This document shows, one piece after another, positions 54,801-61,489 of a stretch of DNA of 64,000 nt. The stretch is from Asterias amurensis (taxonomy: Eukaryota; Echinodermata; Asteroidea; Forcipulatida; Asteriidae). A model generated the notes under the pieces. That model ran no database searches. It saw only the letters and a list, made by a program, of their open reading frames with translations, and had not been told where the DNA came from. The DNA is taken from contig NC_092651.1 in assembly GCF_032118995.1 (NCBI RefSeq), positions 23,234,349 through 23,298,348 of the forward strand, given 5' to 3'. The number at the start of each line of letters is the position of its first letter. The stretch's first letter is position 1. The position numbers and the translations under genes are program-made.

Positions 54801-57800
54801 GCATGCAATAAGCCCAAAGTGGTGACGCGTCGTGACGTCACCACGTAACAACACAATTTGTTGACGTTCACTTTCACATATTTGGTTGCGTAACGTGCAG
54901 CTAAACCTCGCCATCTGACCGTAATCTGCCATTTTTGGTATGCGTAACTATTGACACGTTTTCTCTTTGTATAAAAGAGAACAATGAACGTGAACAAGAG
55001 TCTACCTAAAAATTGCGCAATCAGATTTATATTTAAAGACGCCAGGTAAAATTGTGAACAAAGTTACACTTTTCTTTTGAAATCCAACAAATTTAACACC
55101 TGTTTCCGCCATCTTTATTTATTTTTAGTCTGTGTCAGATCTGTGAGCATCATGGCATGTGCGACTGCCACTGCTGGCAACACTGCTGTATTAAGATGTG
55201 TATCCGACAGTAGTAACCCAGCTACTACACTGACATGGTCAAGAGATGGTATGGATCAAACTAACACTAGTCCTCAACCAGACTCTGATGGTAGCAATGG
55301 AGGCATCATCACCACACTGGACATCACAACCAACGTGTTAATATGACAATGGTGCTGTATTCCAATGCAGTGCGTCTAATGATGCAGTCACGTGTGGAGT
55401 CGACATTGACGTCACTGATTCATGTACACTGAATGTGCAGTGTAAGTACATGGGTGGTATTACTTCAAATACAATTTTAATAATTTTTCTCTAAATACGT
55501 GACATTTTGATGATTTTTTTTTTACAACAACCATCTATAAAAACATTATTTATGATTCTACCCCACTGTGTCCCTTTAAATTAATTGTAATGTTTGAACA
55601 AAGAACAGCAATACTGATCGACAACAAGATATATAACAGCCATGTTTGAGCATCCTTCCTCCATGGTTTGAGACTCAAGACTGTTCTTCAAGACTGCTCC
55701 AAGACTAGGTGCATGTCGCATTTGACCATTTTCATATAAATATAAATATATTTGTATTAAACAGTTCAACCCCAAAAGTAGAAAATTATTTCAAGGTCAT
55801 TATTGTTACATGTATGTGCTGTATGGACTTACGCAATAAATCCTCTTGCAGAACAAAAACAAGTTTTGTTGTTTCTTTCACAATCGCTGTCCGACTTTGG
55901 ACTAGATTTACCTTTTATACCTTTTGCAGATACTCCTGAGTTTACTGCAGCCTCAGTCAATCCTGTCACCCCAGTCATTGAAGGTGGTGAAGTCATCCTA
56001 ACATGTACTGCAGATGCTAACCCGAAACCTAGTAACTTTATCATATGGGAGAAGCAAGACTCCCCCAGTACAGTACTTAGCAGTGTTTACAATGACGGAA
56101 GCAGTACACTAACATTGAGTGATATCCAGAGAGATCAAGCAGGGAGCTATAGATGCAAAGCTAACAATGGGATACCAACGAGTAACTCAGATGTGTTTTC
56201 GGAATCAGTGATTGTCAAAGTACACTGTAAGTACATGTTTCTCATGTTTACTGTTTGTAATTTATAAAAAAAGAGTTTCTTTTAAAACGAACTTTGTTAT
56301 CAAGGTAATTTTTTTCTTTTTAAATTGATTGCCATAACAGAGTTGCTGTGTTTTACCCTGTAATGTTTTAGATGATACGTATTTTATCGTCATTTATCGC
56401 AAGTAAAGTGTTATCTAAAGCAATTGTGGCGAGCGAGGATAGATATATATTCAGGCTGTTGTACAAACTGTTGTATCAATATTCACTATAAAATATTTCT
56501 TTGTTAATAGTTTGGCATGTACGTGAATACTGATTGAAACTTCTCTAATGACTTGCCTATAAATATGTTATCTAAAGTGGACATTTAAACAAAATAAAAA
56601 ATTGTCATGTCACTGTGATTGTGGTTTATTTGAGAACACTGTTGCATAAGGTCTTCACGCACTTTTTTAAACAACAGATGAGGTTAATATCACCAACAAG
56701 GAGGACAATGAGATGGGTGTAAGGGATAACATTGATGCCAACTTAACATGTAAGGCAGTCGGCAATCCAGCGCCTGTCATGATGTGGTTCGATCCAGACA
56801 ACACTTTCATTTCTAGCACGAGAAATCCCGATAAGTACACAGTAGAAGATACCACTATCGGGGATGACATCTATGGATTCATGGTGACCAGTACCTTGAC
56901 GATCAAGAGAGTGGACTCACGAGTTGACTTTGGAGTTTATACATGTCGCAGTTCTAATGGGATCGGACAGGTGGACATGCTGATGGTAGTTGTTAATAGA
57001 ACAAGTAAGGTTATTTTGAAACCATTATCCTTAAAGATGCCCCTTGCATAAGACTCAACCTGTGAATATGTTAAAGGTAGGGCTGTCATGCTTTCTTTAA
57101 AAAATCAGCAAATCTTAATACAATGACATGCATTTTCCAGGAAGACCAAATCAGCCGTCCGGCTTGGTATTGAACGGCCGTACCTCAAGTTCAATAGCAG
57201 TAAGATGGTCAGCTGGTTATGATGGTGGTGAGAATCAGTGGTTTCATGTCAGCCACAAGAAGACTGCAGAAGACTCCTCAGAGACATTCAGCGATATGAT
57301 TGACGGAGGGGTGACTACATACAACGTGGATGGTCTCGACTCATACACGGAGTACGAGATCAAGGTTTATGCTGAGAATGACGTTGGGAAAAATCCCAGT
57401 CCTGCCAGCGTAGTGGAATACACATTGCGTAAGTTCGTATGTTTCAATTTCAAATATTTTGCTCCCTTTATCGACACAAATTTACAACACTTAAACTTTC
57501 TCTCTTTGTTCATGGAAAAAAAGTAAACATTGTTTTTGCGTTGTACGAATGATCGAGGCGTGTGGATAAAGCACATCACATGAAATTGTTTTATCCAGAC
57601 TAGATGGTGGTTTAAGGGGTGTTTTACTGCATAATACTCCTCATAAACTTTTTAAGCTATATTTTATGGGAGTTTAATCATAATGTATCCCGAGTGTGCA
57701 TCTTTCTATTTTATTTAAACTGTAAATTTTGACCAATGAGATCTACCTTTTCCCTTCCTTTCCAAGACATAAAGACTTACACAGGCTCTTTATTATAGAT

Positions 57801-60800
57801 TTCTATGAATATTTGTCAATATTTGTCAATAATTTGTCAATAATTATACACTTTTTATCCTTCGTTTCCACACCAGCTCAAGGACCAACAGATAAAGGTT
57901 AGTATTATTGGTTATTGCACTTTCAAGATTCACCATCGTGTGTTTGCCATTGGATAAATAACAAGTGTTTTTTTGTTAATTCGTTTTCAACTATTGCAGT
58001 TTATACATTACATGCATTTTAGTAAACATTTTCTGATAAACCAACTCTGAAAACTTGATGACGCAATCGCATTACCACCCAAACAAAACCCATAATAATG
58101 ATAGTTATAATAATTTGATGTAAAATGATTTCACAAATAAAAATGTAATGCTTGAAATAGAATTTTGAGGACTGTGGACATATCAAATTGCATGTATAAA
58201 AAAAAAGACAATTTGAAACAGAACATATTCTTTCTGTTTTTGTAAGAGACCTTCTTTAGCTGGAAGATTTCTACCTTTAACTATCAACTCAAATTTACCC
58301 TATTCATGGTTTTTATATCGTCATGTTCATATTCTCAAGTGAGAGTCCATTAAAGCCACTTTGGACACTTTCCGTAAACAGTATTTTCCAAAGGCCCACA
58401 CTTCGTGTATCACAACTTGCATATAAAATAACAAACCTGTGAAAATTTAGGCTCAATCGATCATCGGAGTCGGGAGAAAATAACGGGGAAACCCACCCTT
58501 GTTTCCGCACGTTTCGCCGTGTGATGACATGTGTTTAAAATAAATCCGTAATTCTCGATATCGAGAATTGATATTGTTTATTTTAACGTTTTCTCAAAAA
58601 GTAAAGCATTTCTTGGAACAATATTTCATAAGAAGTCTTTCACCATTACCTTCTGTAAACCCTGTAAGTAATTATTTGTAAATCTGTGACTTTTTTATTC
58701 TTTTTTCTGTTCCGAAAGTGTCCAATGGCTTTAAAGGCAGTCTATACCTTTAGTTTTTGGAACCACTTGATTGTTTTAATCCTAAATGCAGCTAATACAA
58801 CAAACTTAACTTGCTAAAATTTCCTTTCAAGAGTGGTCGCGTTTTTGAGATATCGCCGAAATTCCGGAGCGAATATATGTCCACGTAAGAATAACCCCTA
58901 AAGGAATACACAATCTGAAAACCGTTGGGCGGCCCGGTTACACTTCTTAAATTCAAATTTTTGGGGACTCAAAAGTGATGTCTTTTTCTATATCCGTAGA
59001 ATATAGTCTGCGAAGTGAAATGTTTTCTCAAAATACATTATAAGCCTATCTATAGCAATATCTGATCCAAAGCTGATGTAGGCCTATTTTTTACCATGTA
59101 AGTTTTTATCGCCATCAATTTTCAGAGTCATTACCGAACGTATATCGAACATATACAGACGGGCCCTTTAACTGTGTAACTGTATCGTGTTGTCTTAATA
59201 AACTTTCACTATAGGTTTAATTATTGAGTTTAACAAGGATGCGGGCAGAGTCAAGGTTTCTGGATTGCAAGGCAGTGGAGGATGCGTTCAGCTCGAGGTG
59301 AAGTTTGAAGGTGGCTCATCAGACTGGACAGAGTGTGGAAGATGTATCACAACAGACTCTGAAGTGGTTCTAGCAGATTGGTGTCCACAAACTCAGAAAC
59401 GAAGACGGAGAGCTATAGGGGATGTGGATGAAGTGCAGGCAAAGTATTGCAAAGGGAATGGCGATAGTACACTCTGTAGTGATCCAATAACTCTTGAGAA
59501 GTGTAAGTCAAATAAAGAGATAAATGGTTTCTCAGATACCCTAGCAACCAAACAGCTTACACTATTCCCGACACTTGATACAATCAGGAACACCCACTTT
59601 TTACCTTTAAAGGTATGGGTCATAGTGCGTTATAGCGACCCGAAAAGATATTGTTTGTTATAAATAGTGTCCACTGCATTTAACTTTCAAAGTTGACTTT
59701 TATCAAACTGTCTTGGTAGTTGCAAGTATGCAGGGAAACTTAAACCTGATTTTATACCCCATTATATAGTTTCAGATCCGCCTTCTACTCCTCCCCAGGC
59801 CATCAACTCTGGTGTCATTGTTGGTGTCGTTGTCGGTGTTATTCTGCTTGTCGCCATTGTCGTTTTAGTTTATACTCTGAGGAGTAGACTTCAGTGTCAC
59901 CTTGAACTTGAAGGTATTTTATATATACAAATTGATTTCTAACCAAACATGGGATGAGAGAAGAATCAAATGCTCCTGATTGGAATTTGAACCCAAGACC
60001 CCTGATACTCTTGGCAGATGCTCTACCAATGAGGCACAGCGGTTTACTCTCAGGTTTTCCCCCAAGAACCCCACATTTGTTTCTCTCGGTGTTGCATTTT
60101 CTAACAAAATGATCTCTGTGAAAGTTGCATGCTCTCACACCAGAGTTATTGTATCCAAAGTGACAGCCATTGACGTGGATATAAGAGAAATGGGGAAAAA
60201 CCTTGTTTTCCAGATATTTTACGAACATTTGAAGTATTGTAGTCTGAAAGTGTTACCGCGGTAACACTCCTTATAGTAACTTTTTCGGGATAAAACATGA
60301 CATCTTTTTCCACAGCCGCAGTGCTTTGAGGTGAAAAGTTTCTCAAAAATGACTTATACTATCCAAAGCTGTTTGACTTCTTACCACGTAAGAACTCATT
60401 GTCATTAATTTTCAGAATCATTACCAAACGTACTTACAGGGAAGGTACACGTTTGGTAATTATACTCAAAAACAAATATTAACTTAAACACTGACTTGGT
60501 AACGAGCATTGGAGAGCTGTTGATAGTAAAACATAGTGGGATACGACTCCCTCTGAAGTAATGTAGTTTTTGAGAGAGAGGTAATTTCTCACTCTAATAA
60601 TAAAAGACTTCTAGCTAGAAGTCTTTTACTACAACTGAAAGCACACAAATTCGTCCAACAAGGGTGTTTTTTCTTTCATCATTTTCTCGCAACTTCGATG
60701 ACCGATTGAGCCCAAATTTTCACAGGCTTGTTATTTTATGCATATGATGGGATACACCAAGTGAGAAGACTGGTCTTTGACAATTACCAAACGTGTACAA

Positions 60801-61427
60801 TGCCTTTAAGACCCTTTAAATCCGCTATAAACTGGTCAACAAAATTTGTACTTGTTCAGAACATAACGTTGAACAAACTGTAGGGATGTGTTGTGTCTAT
60901 ATTTCAATACTAACAGCAATGTTTGTTTGTTTGTTAATGTTTGTTTGTTTGTTTGTTTGTTTCATTCCAGTCACAAGAAAATCATCCACTCGGACGTGAG
61001 TTTGTTTTTTTATCACATTGTGATTTTTTTTTCTAAAACAATTAACAGGATTTTAAGTCCTAATTTCTACAACACACAATAGGCCTAATGCTATAATGCG
61101 ACCGAGCATACATCTTCGAACGAAATCGAATTAGTAAAGTTGAATTTGTTGCAATTTGCCGGGAAAAAAAGGTAAATGCCTTTACCTAATTTGTAGCAAA
61201 GTAAAACCAAAACATGATATATTGGACGTTTTCTTCGTTTTCTGGAACCAACTGATTTCTTTTTAATGGAAATACACAAATACTTAGATAGTACTCTTAT
61301 TTAAAGAGTCCCGACTATCCTTTAAGAACCCATAAATCATAACTTGTTGTTTGTTTTATCACTAGTAACCGTTCTGGCAGAAATAAAACCGATGCAGATA
61401 AGCAGCCCGTCTACCAAGATGTTACAG
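30737..61427 (+). CDS. Immunoglobulin-superfamily receptor with five alternative signal/V cassettes and shared Ig-FN3-TM exons
   Basis: Predicted type I membrane protein: signal peptide, one V-type Ig, six further Ig domains, FN3, a 7-residue linker, an FN3-like domain, a transmembrane helix and a cytoplasmic tail with a tyrosine. Exons from V to TM are all phase 1-1. Five signal exons (30737, 32919, 35418, 43639, 46492) and five V exons lie upstream of one set of shared exons (52141-61427). A V donor (AGAG|GTAGGA) joined to the first shared acceptor gives ..RIR-VPPATIY.., a normal inter-Ig linker. I infer alternative promoters, one per cassette, with splicing onto the shared exons. A simpler alternative is that only the last cassette belongs to this gene and the others are short secreted paralogues. 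I do not recognise a named orthologue. The gene probably continues beyond 61427. Confidence 0.75.
31399..31737 (+). CDS. V1: V-type Ig exon of cassette 1
   Basis: 113 codons, phase 1-1. Cysteine in LTCSPGDG, Trp in LLRWKDGS, and the second Cys in DDEAKYWCEV define the Ig fold. The loop after the second Cys reads EVYIAGFSHDTKE, differing from V2-V4. V1 has one extra residue in the first Cys-Trp loop (ILGLL). Acceptor TTTTTGCAG, donor AGAG|GTAGGA. Confidence 0.88.
32735..32918 (+). promoter_or_regulatory. Cassette 2 conserved 5' block
   Basis: CCAGGAAGTG at 32771-32780, 148 nt before the ATG, then CACCATAACATTAGTG. The upstream CGCTCGAACGAG segment kept in the other cassettes is shortened here. 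Confidence 0.55.
32919..32982 (+). CDS. Cassette 2 signal-peptide exon
   Basis: 64 nt; MKSQILSYCDSRLVVLLMF then LE, donor GAAG|GTAAGCG. Nearly identical to cassettes 1 and 4. Confidence 0.8.
33523..33690. mobile_element. Short MITE 24 nt before V2 (TTA target duplication)
   Basis: GGCCCTTTTCGAAACCACGG at the left, CGTGGTTTCGAAAAGGGTC at the right, flanked by TTA on both sides. Cassettes 1 and 3 lack it at the same site. The size and 3-nt duplication suggest the PIF/Harbinger type. A paralogous copy lies at 44606-44773. Confidence 0.85.
33715..34053 (+). CDS. V2: V-type Ig exon of cassette 2
   Basis: 113 codons, phase 1-1, same Cys/Trp/Cys frame as V1. It reads LRWSDGSLNNNDYYNTSTI in the first loop region and EVFVGGVYRYDTKE after the second Cys. 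It is separated by only 21 nt from the end of a MITE and its flanking TTA. Confidence 0.88.
34494..34654 (-). mobile_element. tRNA-derived SINE in cassette 2
   Basis: Flanked by the 9-nt duplication TCTCTTATT (34485-34493 and 34655-34663). Inverse B box GGATTCGAACC and inverse A-box-like GAGCTATCTAGCC. The empty site is seen in cassettes 1 and 3; the same insertion is in cassette 4. Confidence 0.92.
35227..35417 (+). promoter_or_regulatory. Cassette 3 conserved 5' block
   Basis: CCAGGAAGTG at 35272-35281, 146 nt before the ATG, followed by CACCATAAAATAAG. Confidence 0.6.
35418..35466 (+). CDS. Cassette 3 signal-peptide exon (short form)
   Basis: 49 nt; MKSRDSRLIVLLLFIE, lacking the QILSYC segment of cassettes 1, 2 and 4 and resembling cassette 5. 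Donor GAAG|GTAAGCG in phase 1. Confidence 0.78.
35926..36903. mobile_element. Family F element (GGTTTTCTCGGTCAAATT ends)
   Basis: About 975 nt with TIRs GGTTTTCTCGGTCAAATTCG and the inverse near 36868-36901; flanked by TA. The interior repeats ATTCGATTT / AAATCGAAT-type motifs. A shorter copy lies at 47798-48211. Confidence 0.8.
37055..37393 (+). CDS. V3: V-type Ig exon of cassette 3 (mosaic)
   Basis: 113 codons, phase 1-1, intact. The 5' edge (GACTGACTGC..GTTATTACTGG) matches V5, the next part (GGAATGGACACCGTCTTGAC) matches V1, the middle (AGCGATGGCAGC..GATTATTACAACAC) matches V2, and the 3' part matches V4/V1. After the second Cys it reads RVFVGGVYRDDTKE, with Arg where others have Glu. 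Confidence 0.88.
38398..38567 (+). promoter_or_regulatory. Cassette 4 conserved 5' block, cut off from its gene by a LINE
   Basis: CCAGGAAGTG at 38444-38453. The block breaks at 38567 inside CAATTAACAGACTT and resumes at 43600, next to the start codon, after about 5 kb of LINE. Confidence 0.65.
38729..39350 (-). CDS. LINE ORF2, C-terminal part (after frame break)
   Basis: Continues ORF2 in another frame: begins near MDIKGSTRLYSVFTSSKK and carries CTFCKREEETLVHLFCNC, the zinc-ribbon-like Cys-rich motif seen at the C-end of many LINE ORF2 proteins. About 200 codons. Separated from the main ORF2 by a one-base slip in a T run near 39351-39356. Confidence 0.8.
39349..42573 (-). CDS. LINE ORF2: endonuclease-reverse transcriptase
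   Basis: 1074 codons. The N-terminal APE-type endonuclease shows SMNCRGLAD, GDWNLVLND, SRLDFFLIS and YRTDHSLID. The reverse transcriptase has LLIDFEKAFDSVSHSF and the catalytic SQYADDTVLF, preceded by GCRQGDGLSP. The layout and the presence of a separate ORF1 fit the L1 group. Needed for target-primed retrotransposition. The ORF ends early at a TGA produced by a length change in a T run. Confidence 0.93.
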   Translation of the reverse strand: MINGQSTYIKQRQLLSIASMNCRGLADHTKRRDVLHFLKSKKHSIYCLQDVHWDKNIESRVRAEWGLECYFSSFKSNARGVAILFNNNFEFNVHRSCNDPNGNFLALHIEVSDMNITLINIYGPNKDEPFFYDGISNTINTFDNPHTVICGDWNLVLNDNIDCINYVNINNPLAKKRVLSLCGEHDLTDPWRIQNPTTASYTWRRHDSVKQSRLDFFLISSEMNSKVTGCDIKPGYRTDHSLIDIQFDFNQMDRGPGYWKFNNSLLSDTVYVDQIKNAIKKVVETYAAFPYLHSNLVHIHPNDIHFTVNDQLFFEMLLLEIRSKTISYASWKKTSNNKRESHIETAIQNLSYQISQGDLTVTEELKSKQTELIDLRKKKMEGVLIRSKTRWIEEGEKPSRYFLNMEKRKMINKTISSVVRDDNTYASSSGEILNESRLFYKKLYSEAENLNDSNLSSVFNGVPVLPDRLRESLEGPSSYHELLNALKGSKNDISPGSDGFSFEFYKFFFSDIAWYLLRSLNYAYSSGSLSITQQYGIVTMLPKGDKPRQFLKNWRPISLLNTSYKLASSCISDRLKKALPFIIHEEQKGFLSGRYIGENIRLMYDLLNFTENNNIPGMFLLIDFEKAFDSVSHSFILKVLEQFNFGPSIQKWFSVFYSGAKASVLVNGFLSESFKIERGCRQGDGLSPYLFLLCAEVFGMLIRKDKVLKGIMDSGCEFRLSQYADDTVLFLDGSEGSFEKSFEILAAFARMSGLKVNIDKTNAVWIGSNKGRKKGICEHIKVNWVLAENSFRALGIDFNTNLASMVNLNYTKVISAIKSLIEQWSKRNLTVLGRVTVTKSLLLSKLTFLILTLPNPPSNVIKELDCMFYNLIWKGNDRVSRNQMIQGYSHGGVKMIDMHSYIKALKVTWIRRFLSSNNLGWVTLFLKISNIHDPLALEGGHQALLIYLKGAANQNHFWIDVLNAWCSFVKCHVPASQIDALKNVLWHNQNIMVGNKNINYKHWAKKGVNFVCDIFDTQGVALSLVAFQRKFRVRTNFLEYGGVVNAIKHSFRNVLNGETTEIARPFLPFNFETF
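43265..43599 (-). CDS. LINE ORF1, C-terminal fragment
   Basis: About 110 codons reading RIERAHRDGQDRTGKPAHIL, then a basic region, similar to the RRM and C-terminal domain of L1 ORF1 RNA-binding proteins. The 5' end of the ORF is missing because the insertion is truncated at 43599. Stop at 43265-43267; about 690 nt separate it from ORF2. Confidence 0.7.
43639..43702 (+). CDS. Cassette 4 signal-peptide exon
   Basis: 64 nt; MKSQILSYCDSRLIVLLMF then LE, donor GAAG|GTAAGCG. Intact, but its promoter block lies beyond the LINE, 5 kb upstream. Confidence 0.75.
44024..44415. mobile_element. Family A MITE in cassette 4 intron
   Basis: Inserted at TTAA: cassette 2 reads GATATTAATACAAAAAC at the same place, cassette 4 reads GATA-TTAA-element-TTAA-TACAAAAAC. 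This demonstrates the target duplication directly. Confidence 0.93.
44606..44773. mobile_element. Short MITE 24 nt before V4
   Basis: Same insertion as 33523-33690, flanked by TTA (44603-44605 and 44774-44776). Confidence 0.85.
44798..45136 (+). CDS. V4: V-type Ig exon of cassette 4
   Basis: 113 codons, phase 1-1. ILACSPGDAILLLRWRDGSL (Ala for Gly before ILLL), then DEAKYWCEVFVGGVYRDDTK. Intact frame although the cassette's promoter is displaced. Confidence 0.87.
45559..45718 (-). mobile_element. tRNA-derived SINE in cassette 4
   Basis: Orthologous to the copy at 34494-34654: same flanking TCTCTTATT (45550-45558 and 45719-45727), same orientation. Confidence 0.9.
46306..46491 (+). promoter_or_regulatory. 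Cassette 5 conserved 5' block
   Basis: CCAGGAAGTG at 46348-46357, 144 nt before the ATG, followed by CACCATAAAATAAG. Confidence 0.6.
46492..46540 (+). CDS. Cassette 5 signal-peptide exon (short form)
   Basis: 49 nt; MKLRDSRLIVLLLFLE, donor GAAG|GTAAGCG in phase 1. Closest to cassette 3. Confidence 0.77.
46846..47766. mobile_element. Non-autonomous element with GGGTCGGTTTCACGAAGC ends
   Basis: TIRs GGGGTCGGTTTCACGAAGC and GCTTCGTGAAATCGACCCC, about 920 nt apart, with palindromic TACGATGCATCGTA sub-ends. No long ORF. Inserted in cassette 5; the other cassettes show the empty site (GTGTCCATACGG-like). Confidence 0.8.
47798..48211. mobile_element. Family F element, short copy
   Basis: TIRs as in 35926-36903. 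Inserted between CAACATA and TTATGCGG, which are contiguous in cassette 3; the TA is duplicated. Its position differs from the cassette 3 insertion, so it is an independent event. Confidence 0.85.
48466..48802 (+). pseudogene. V5: V-type Ig exon of cassette 5, frameshifted
   Basis: 337 nt, not a multiple of 3. Compared with V1-V4, five bases are missing where the first Ig cysteine codon should be (..CATCTTG-CTCACC..), so this Cys is lost and the frame runs into a stop. Downstream the frame is recognisable (DDEAKYWCGVIDVNGFNKDD), with one extra codon in the loop after the second Cys. Splice sites look intact. Confidence 0.85.
49340..50010 (-). pseudogene. Degenerate THAP zinc-finger copy inside an inverted repeat
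   Basis: In reverse complement, DGVRLHVFPADPKYGRLW in one frame and ALCSEHFEPSCFESGINHTF in another are the two halves of a THAP domain, with a frameshift near 49785. It ends RRAYAKRE then stop. The ends share an inverted TGACGTCAATTGAGGC-like repeat. Likely a dead THAP gene copy or transposon remnant. Confidence 0.6.
50011..52140. other. Long intron between V5 and the first shared Ig exon
   Basis: No supported exon. Contains a G homopolymer near 50242-50257 and a diverged family G repeat at about 51190-51520 (ATATCGCCGAAACCTTGAG, CCAAAGCTATAGGCC). The intron upstream of 52141 is about 3.3 kb. Confidence 0.5.
52141..52485 (+). CDS. Shared exon C1: Ig domain
   Basis: 115 codons, phase 1-1. 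VPPATIY linker, Cys in HQFSCETLG, Trp in VFTWTLQGT and Cys in QLTCGATNR. Acceptor TATATTCCAG, donor AAAG|GTTCGG. First exon downstream of all V cassettes. Confidence 0.87.
53069..53395 (+). CDS. Shared exon C2: Ig domain
   Basis: 109 codons, phase 1-1. STITCVVMGTRPSADIKWFL gives the Cys and Trp; EVMCQASTP the second Cys. The GTRPxAxIxWFLNG style resembles Ig domains of nephrin/Kirrel-like adhesion proteins. Confidence 0.88.
53723..53873. mobile_element. Family E MITE
   Basis: Starts GCCGATTTCACGAAACGCTA; palindromic TAAGTTAG/CTTAACTC parts; ends TTAAATCGACGACTGG. Confidence 0.7.
54290..54592 (+). CDS. Shared exon C3: Ig domain
   Basis: 101 codons, phase 1-1. TSLMCEADMGFPDDWSLHWF supplies Cys and Trp, TIKCGAQKH the second Cys. 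Acceptor CATGTAG, donor CAAT|GTGAGT. Confidence 0.86.
54637..54925. mobile_element. CGTGAA-rich inverted-repeat element
   Basis: Left GCGAGG..AGCTGCACGTT mirrors AACGTGCAGCTAAACCTCGC at the right; contains a (CGTGAA)n run near 54675-54705. Confidence 0.6.
55129..55441 (+). pseudogene. Shared exon C4: Ig domain with one extra base
   Basis: 313 nt where the other shared exons are multiples of 3. NTAVLRCVSDSSNPATTLTW gives Cys and Trp; the second half DNGAVFQCSASND is in the next frame. The slip lies near 55338-55342 and creates a TGA at once. Acceptor TTTTTAG and donor CAGT|GTAAGT are good. It could be a real allele defect, an exon that is skipped (phase 1-1), or a sequence error. Confidence 0.8.
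55930..56226 (+). CDS. Shared exon C5: Ig domain (I-set like)
   Basis: 99 codons, phase 1-1. EVILTCTADANPKPSNFIIW and DQAGSYRCKANNG are classic C2/I-set motifs. Acceptor TTTTGCAG, donor CACT|GTAAGT. Confidence 0.9.
56678..57004 (+). CDS. Shared exon C6: Ig domain (I-set like)
   Basis: 109 codons, phase 1-1. IDANLTCKAVGNPAPVMMWF and VDFGVYTCRSSNGIGQ. Acceptor AACAACAG, donor ACAA|GTAAGG. Confidence 0.9.
57141..57428 (+). CDS. Shared exon FN1: fibronectin type III domain
   Basis: 96 codons, phase 1-1. RPNQPSGLVLNGRTSSSIAV, RWSAGYDGGENQWFHV and LDSYTEYEIKVYAENDVGKN show the FN3 pattern of Pro/Trp/Tyr. Confidence 0.92.
57877..57897 (+). CDS. Shared 21-nt linker exon
   Basis: Codes for AQGPTDK between FN3 and the next domain; acceptor CCACACCAG, donor AAAG|GTTAGT, phase 1-1. 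Assigned from splice motifs and frame only. Confidence 0.65.
58350..58733 (-). mobile_element. Family C MITE
   Basis: TTAAAGCCACTTTGGACACT at the left, AAGTGTCCAATGGCTTTAA at the right; bounded by TTAA. It abuts a family G repeat. Confidence 0.85.
58731..59173 (+). mobile_element. Family G TTAA-bounded repeat
   Basis: Begins TTAAAGGCAGTCTATACCTT and ends ACAGACGGGCCCTTTAA. Partial copies are at about 51190-51520 and 60265-60440. Confidence 0.65.
59215..59502 (+). CDS. Shared exon FN2: FN3-like domain with tetra-arginine site
   Basis: 96 codons, phase 1-1. GCVQLEVKFEGGSSDWTECG and KYCKGNGDSTLCSD; Cys-rich compared with FN1. The middle reads TQKRRRRAIGDVDE, matching the furin consensus R-x-K/R-R. 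I call it FN3-like from its length and position before the TM exon; the fold is uncertain. Confidence 0.75.
59776..59913 (+). CDS. Shared transmembrane exon
   Basis: 46 codons, phase 1-1. DPPSTPPQAINS stalk, then VIVGVVVGVILLVAIVVLVY, a 20-residue helix, followed by the basic stop-transfer TLRSRLQC. Acceptor AGTTTCAG, donor GAAG|GTATTT. Confidence 0.9.
59935..60060 (-). mobile_element. tRNA-derived SINE, diverged
   Basis: Inverse B box GGAATTTGAACCCAAGACC and inverse A box GCTCTACCAATGAGGCACAG. Confidence 0.6.
60440..60810 (+). mobile_element. Family B-like MITE (GTACACGTTTGG ends)
   Basis: AAGGTACACGTTTGGTAATT at the left and CCAAACGTGTACAATGCCTT at the right. The interior matches family B (GGTAACGAGCATTGG, GGTTTGTTATTTTATGC-like) with an added CTTCTAGCTAGAAG palindrome. 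Confidence 0.8.
60971..60995 (+). CDS. Shared cytoplasmic exon a (25 nt)
   Basis: Codes for VTRKSSTRT in frame after the TM exon; acceptor CATTCCAG preceded by a (GTTT)n tract, donor GGAC|GTGAGT, phase 1 to 2. Small, assigned by motifs. Confidence 0.6.
61366..61427 (+). CDS. Shared cytoplasmic exon b (tyrosine motif)
   Basis: 62 nt, phase 2 to 1. NRSGRNKTDADKQPVYQDVT; the Y-Q-D-V is a possible SH2-binding phosphotyrosine site. Acceptor ATCACTAG, donor ACAG|GTTGGT. Confidence 0.7.
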
Positions 61428-61489
61428 GTTGGTGTTCGTATCATGTGAATGATACTTTTAAATGTAGACCTATCAGACTTAGACATATG

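Noticed and set aside
60888..61082. ORF over the (GTTT)n tract before cytoplasmic exon a
   Set aside because: Repeat-derived; the real exon is the 25 nt after the acceptor.
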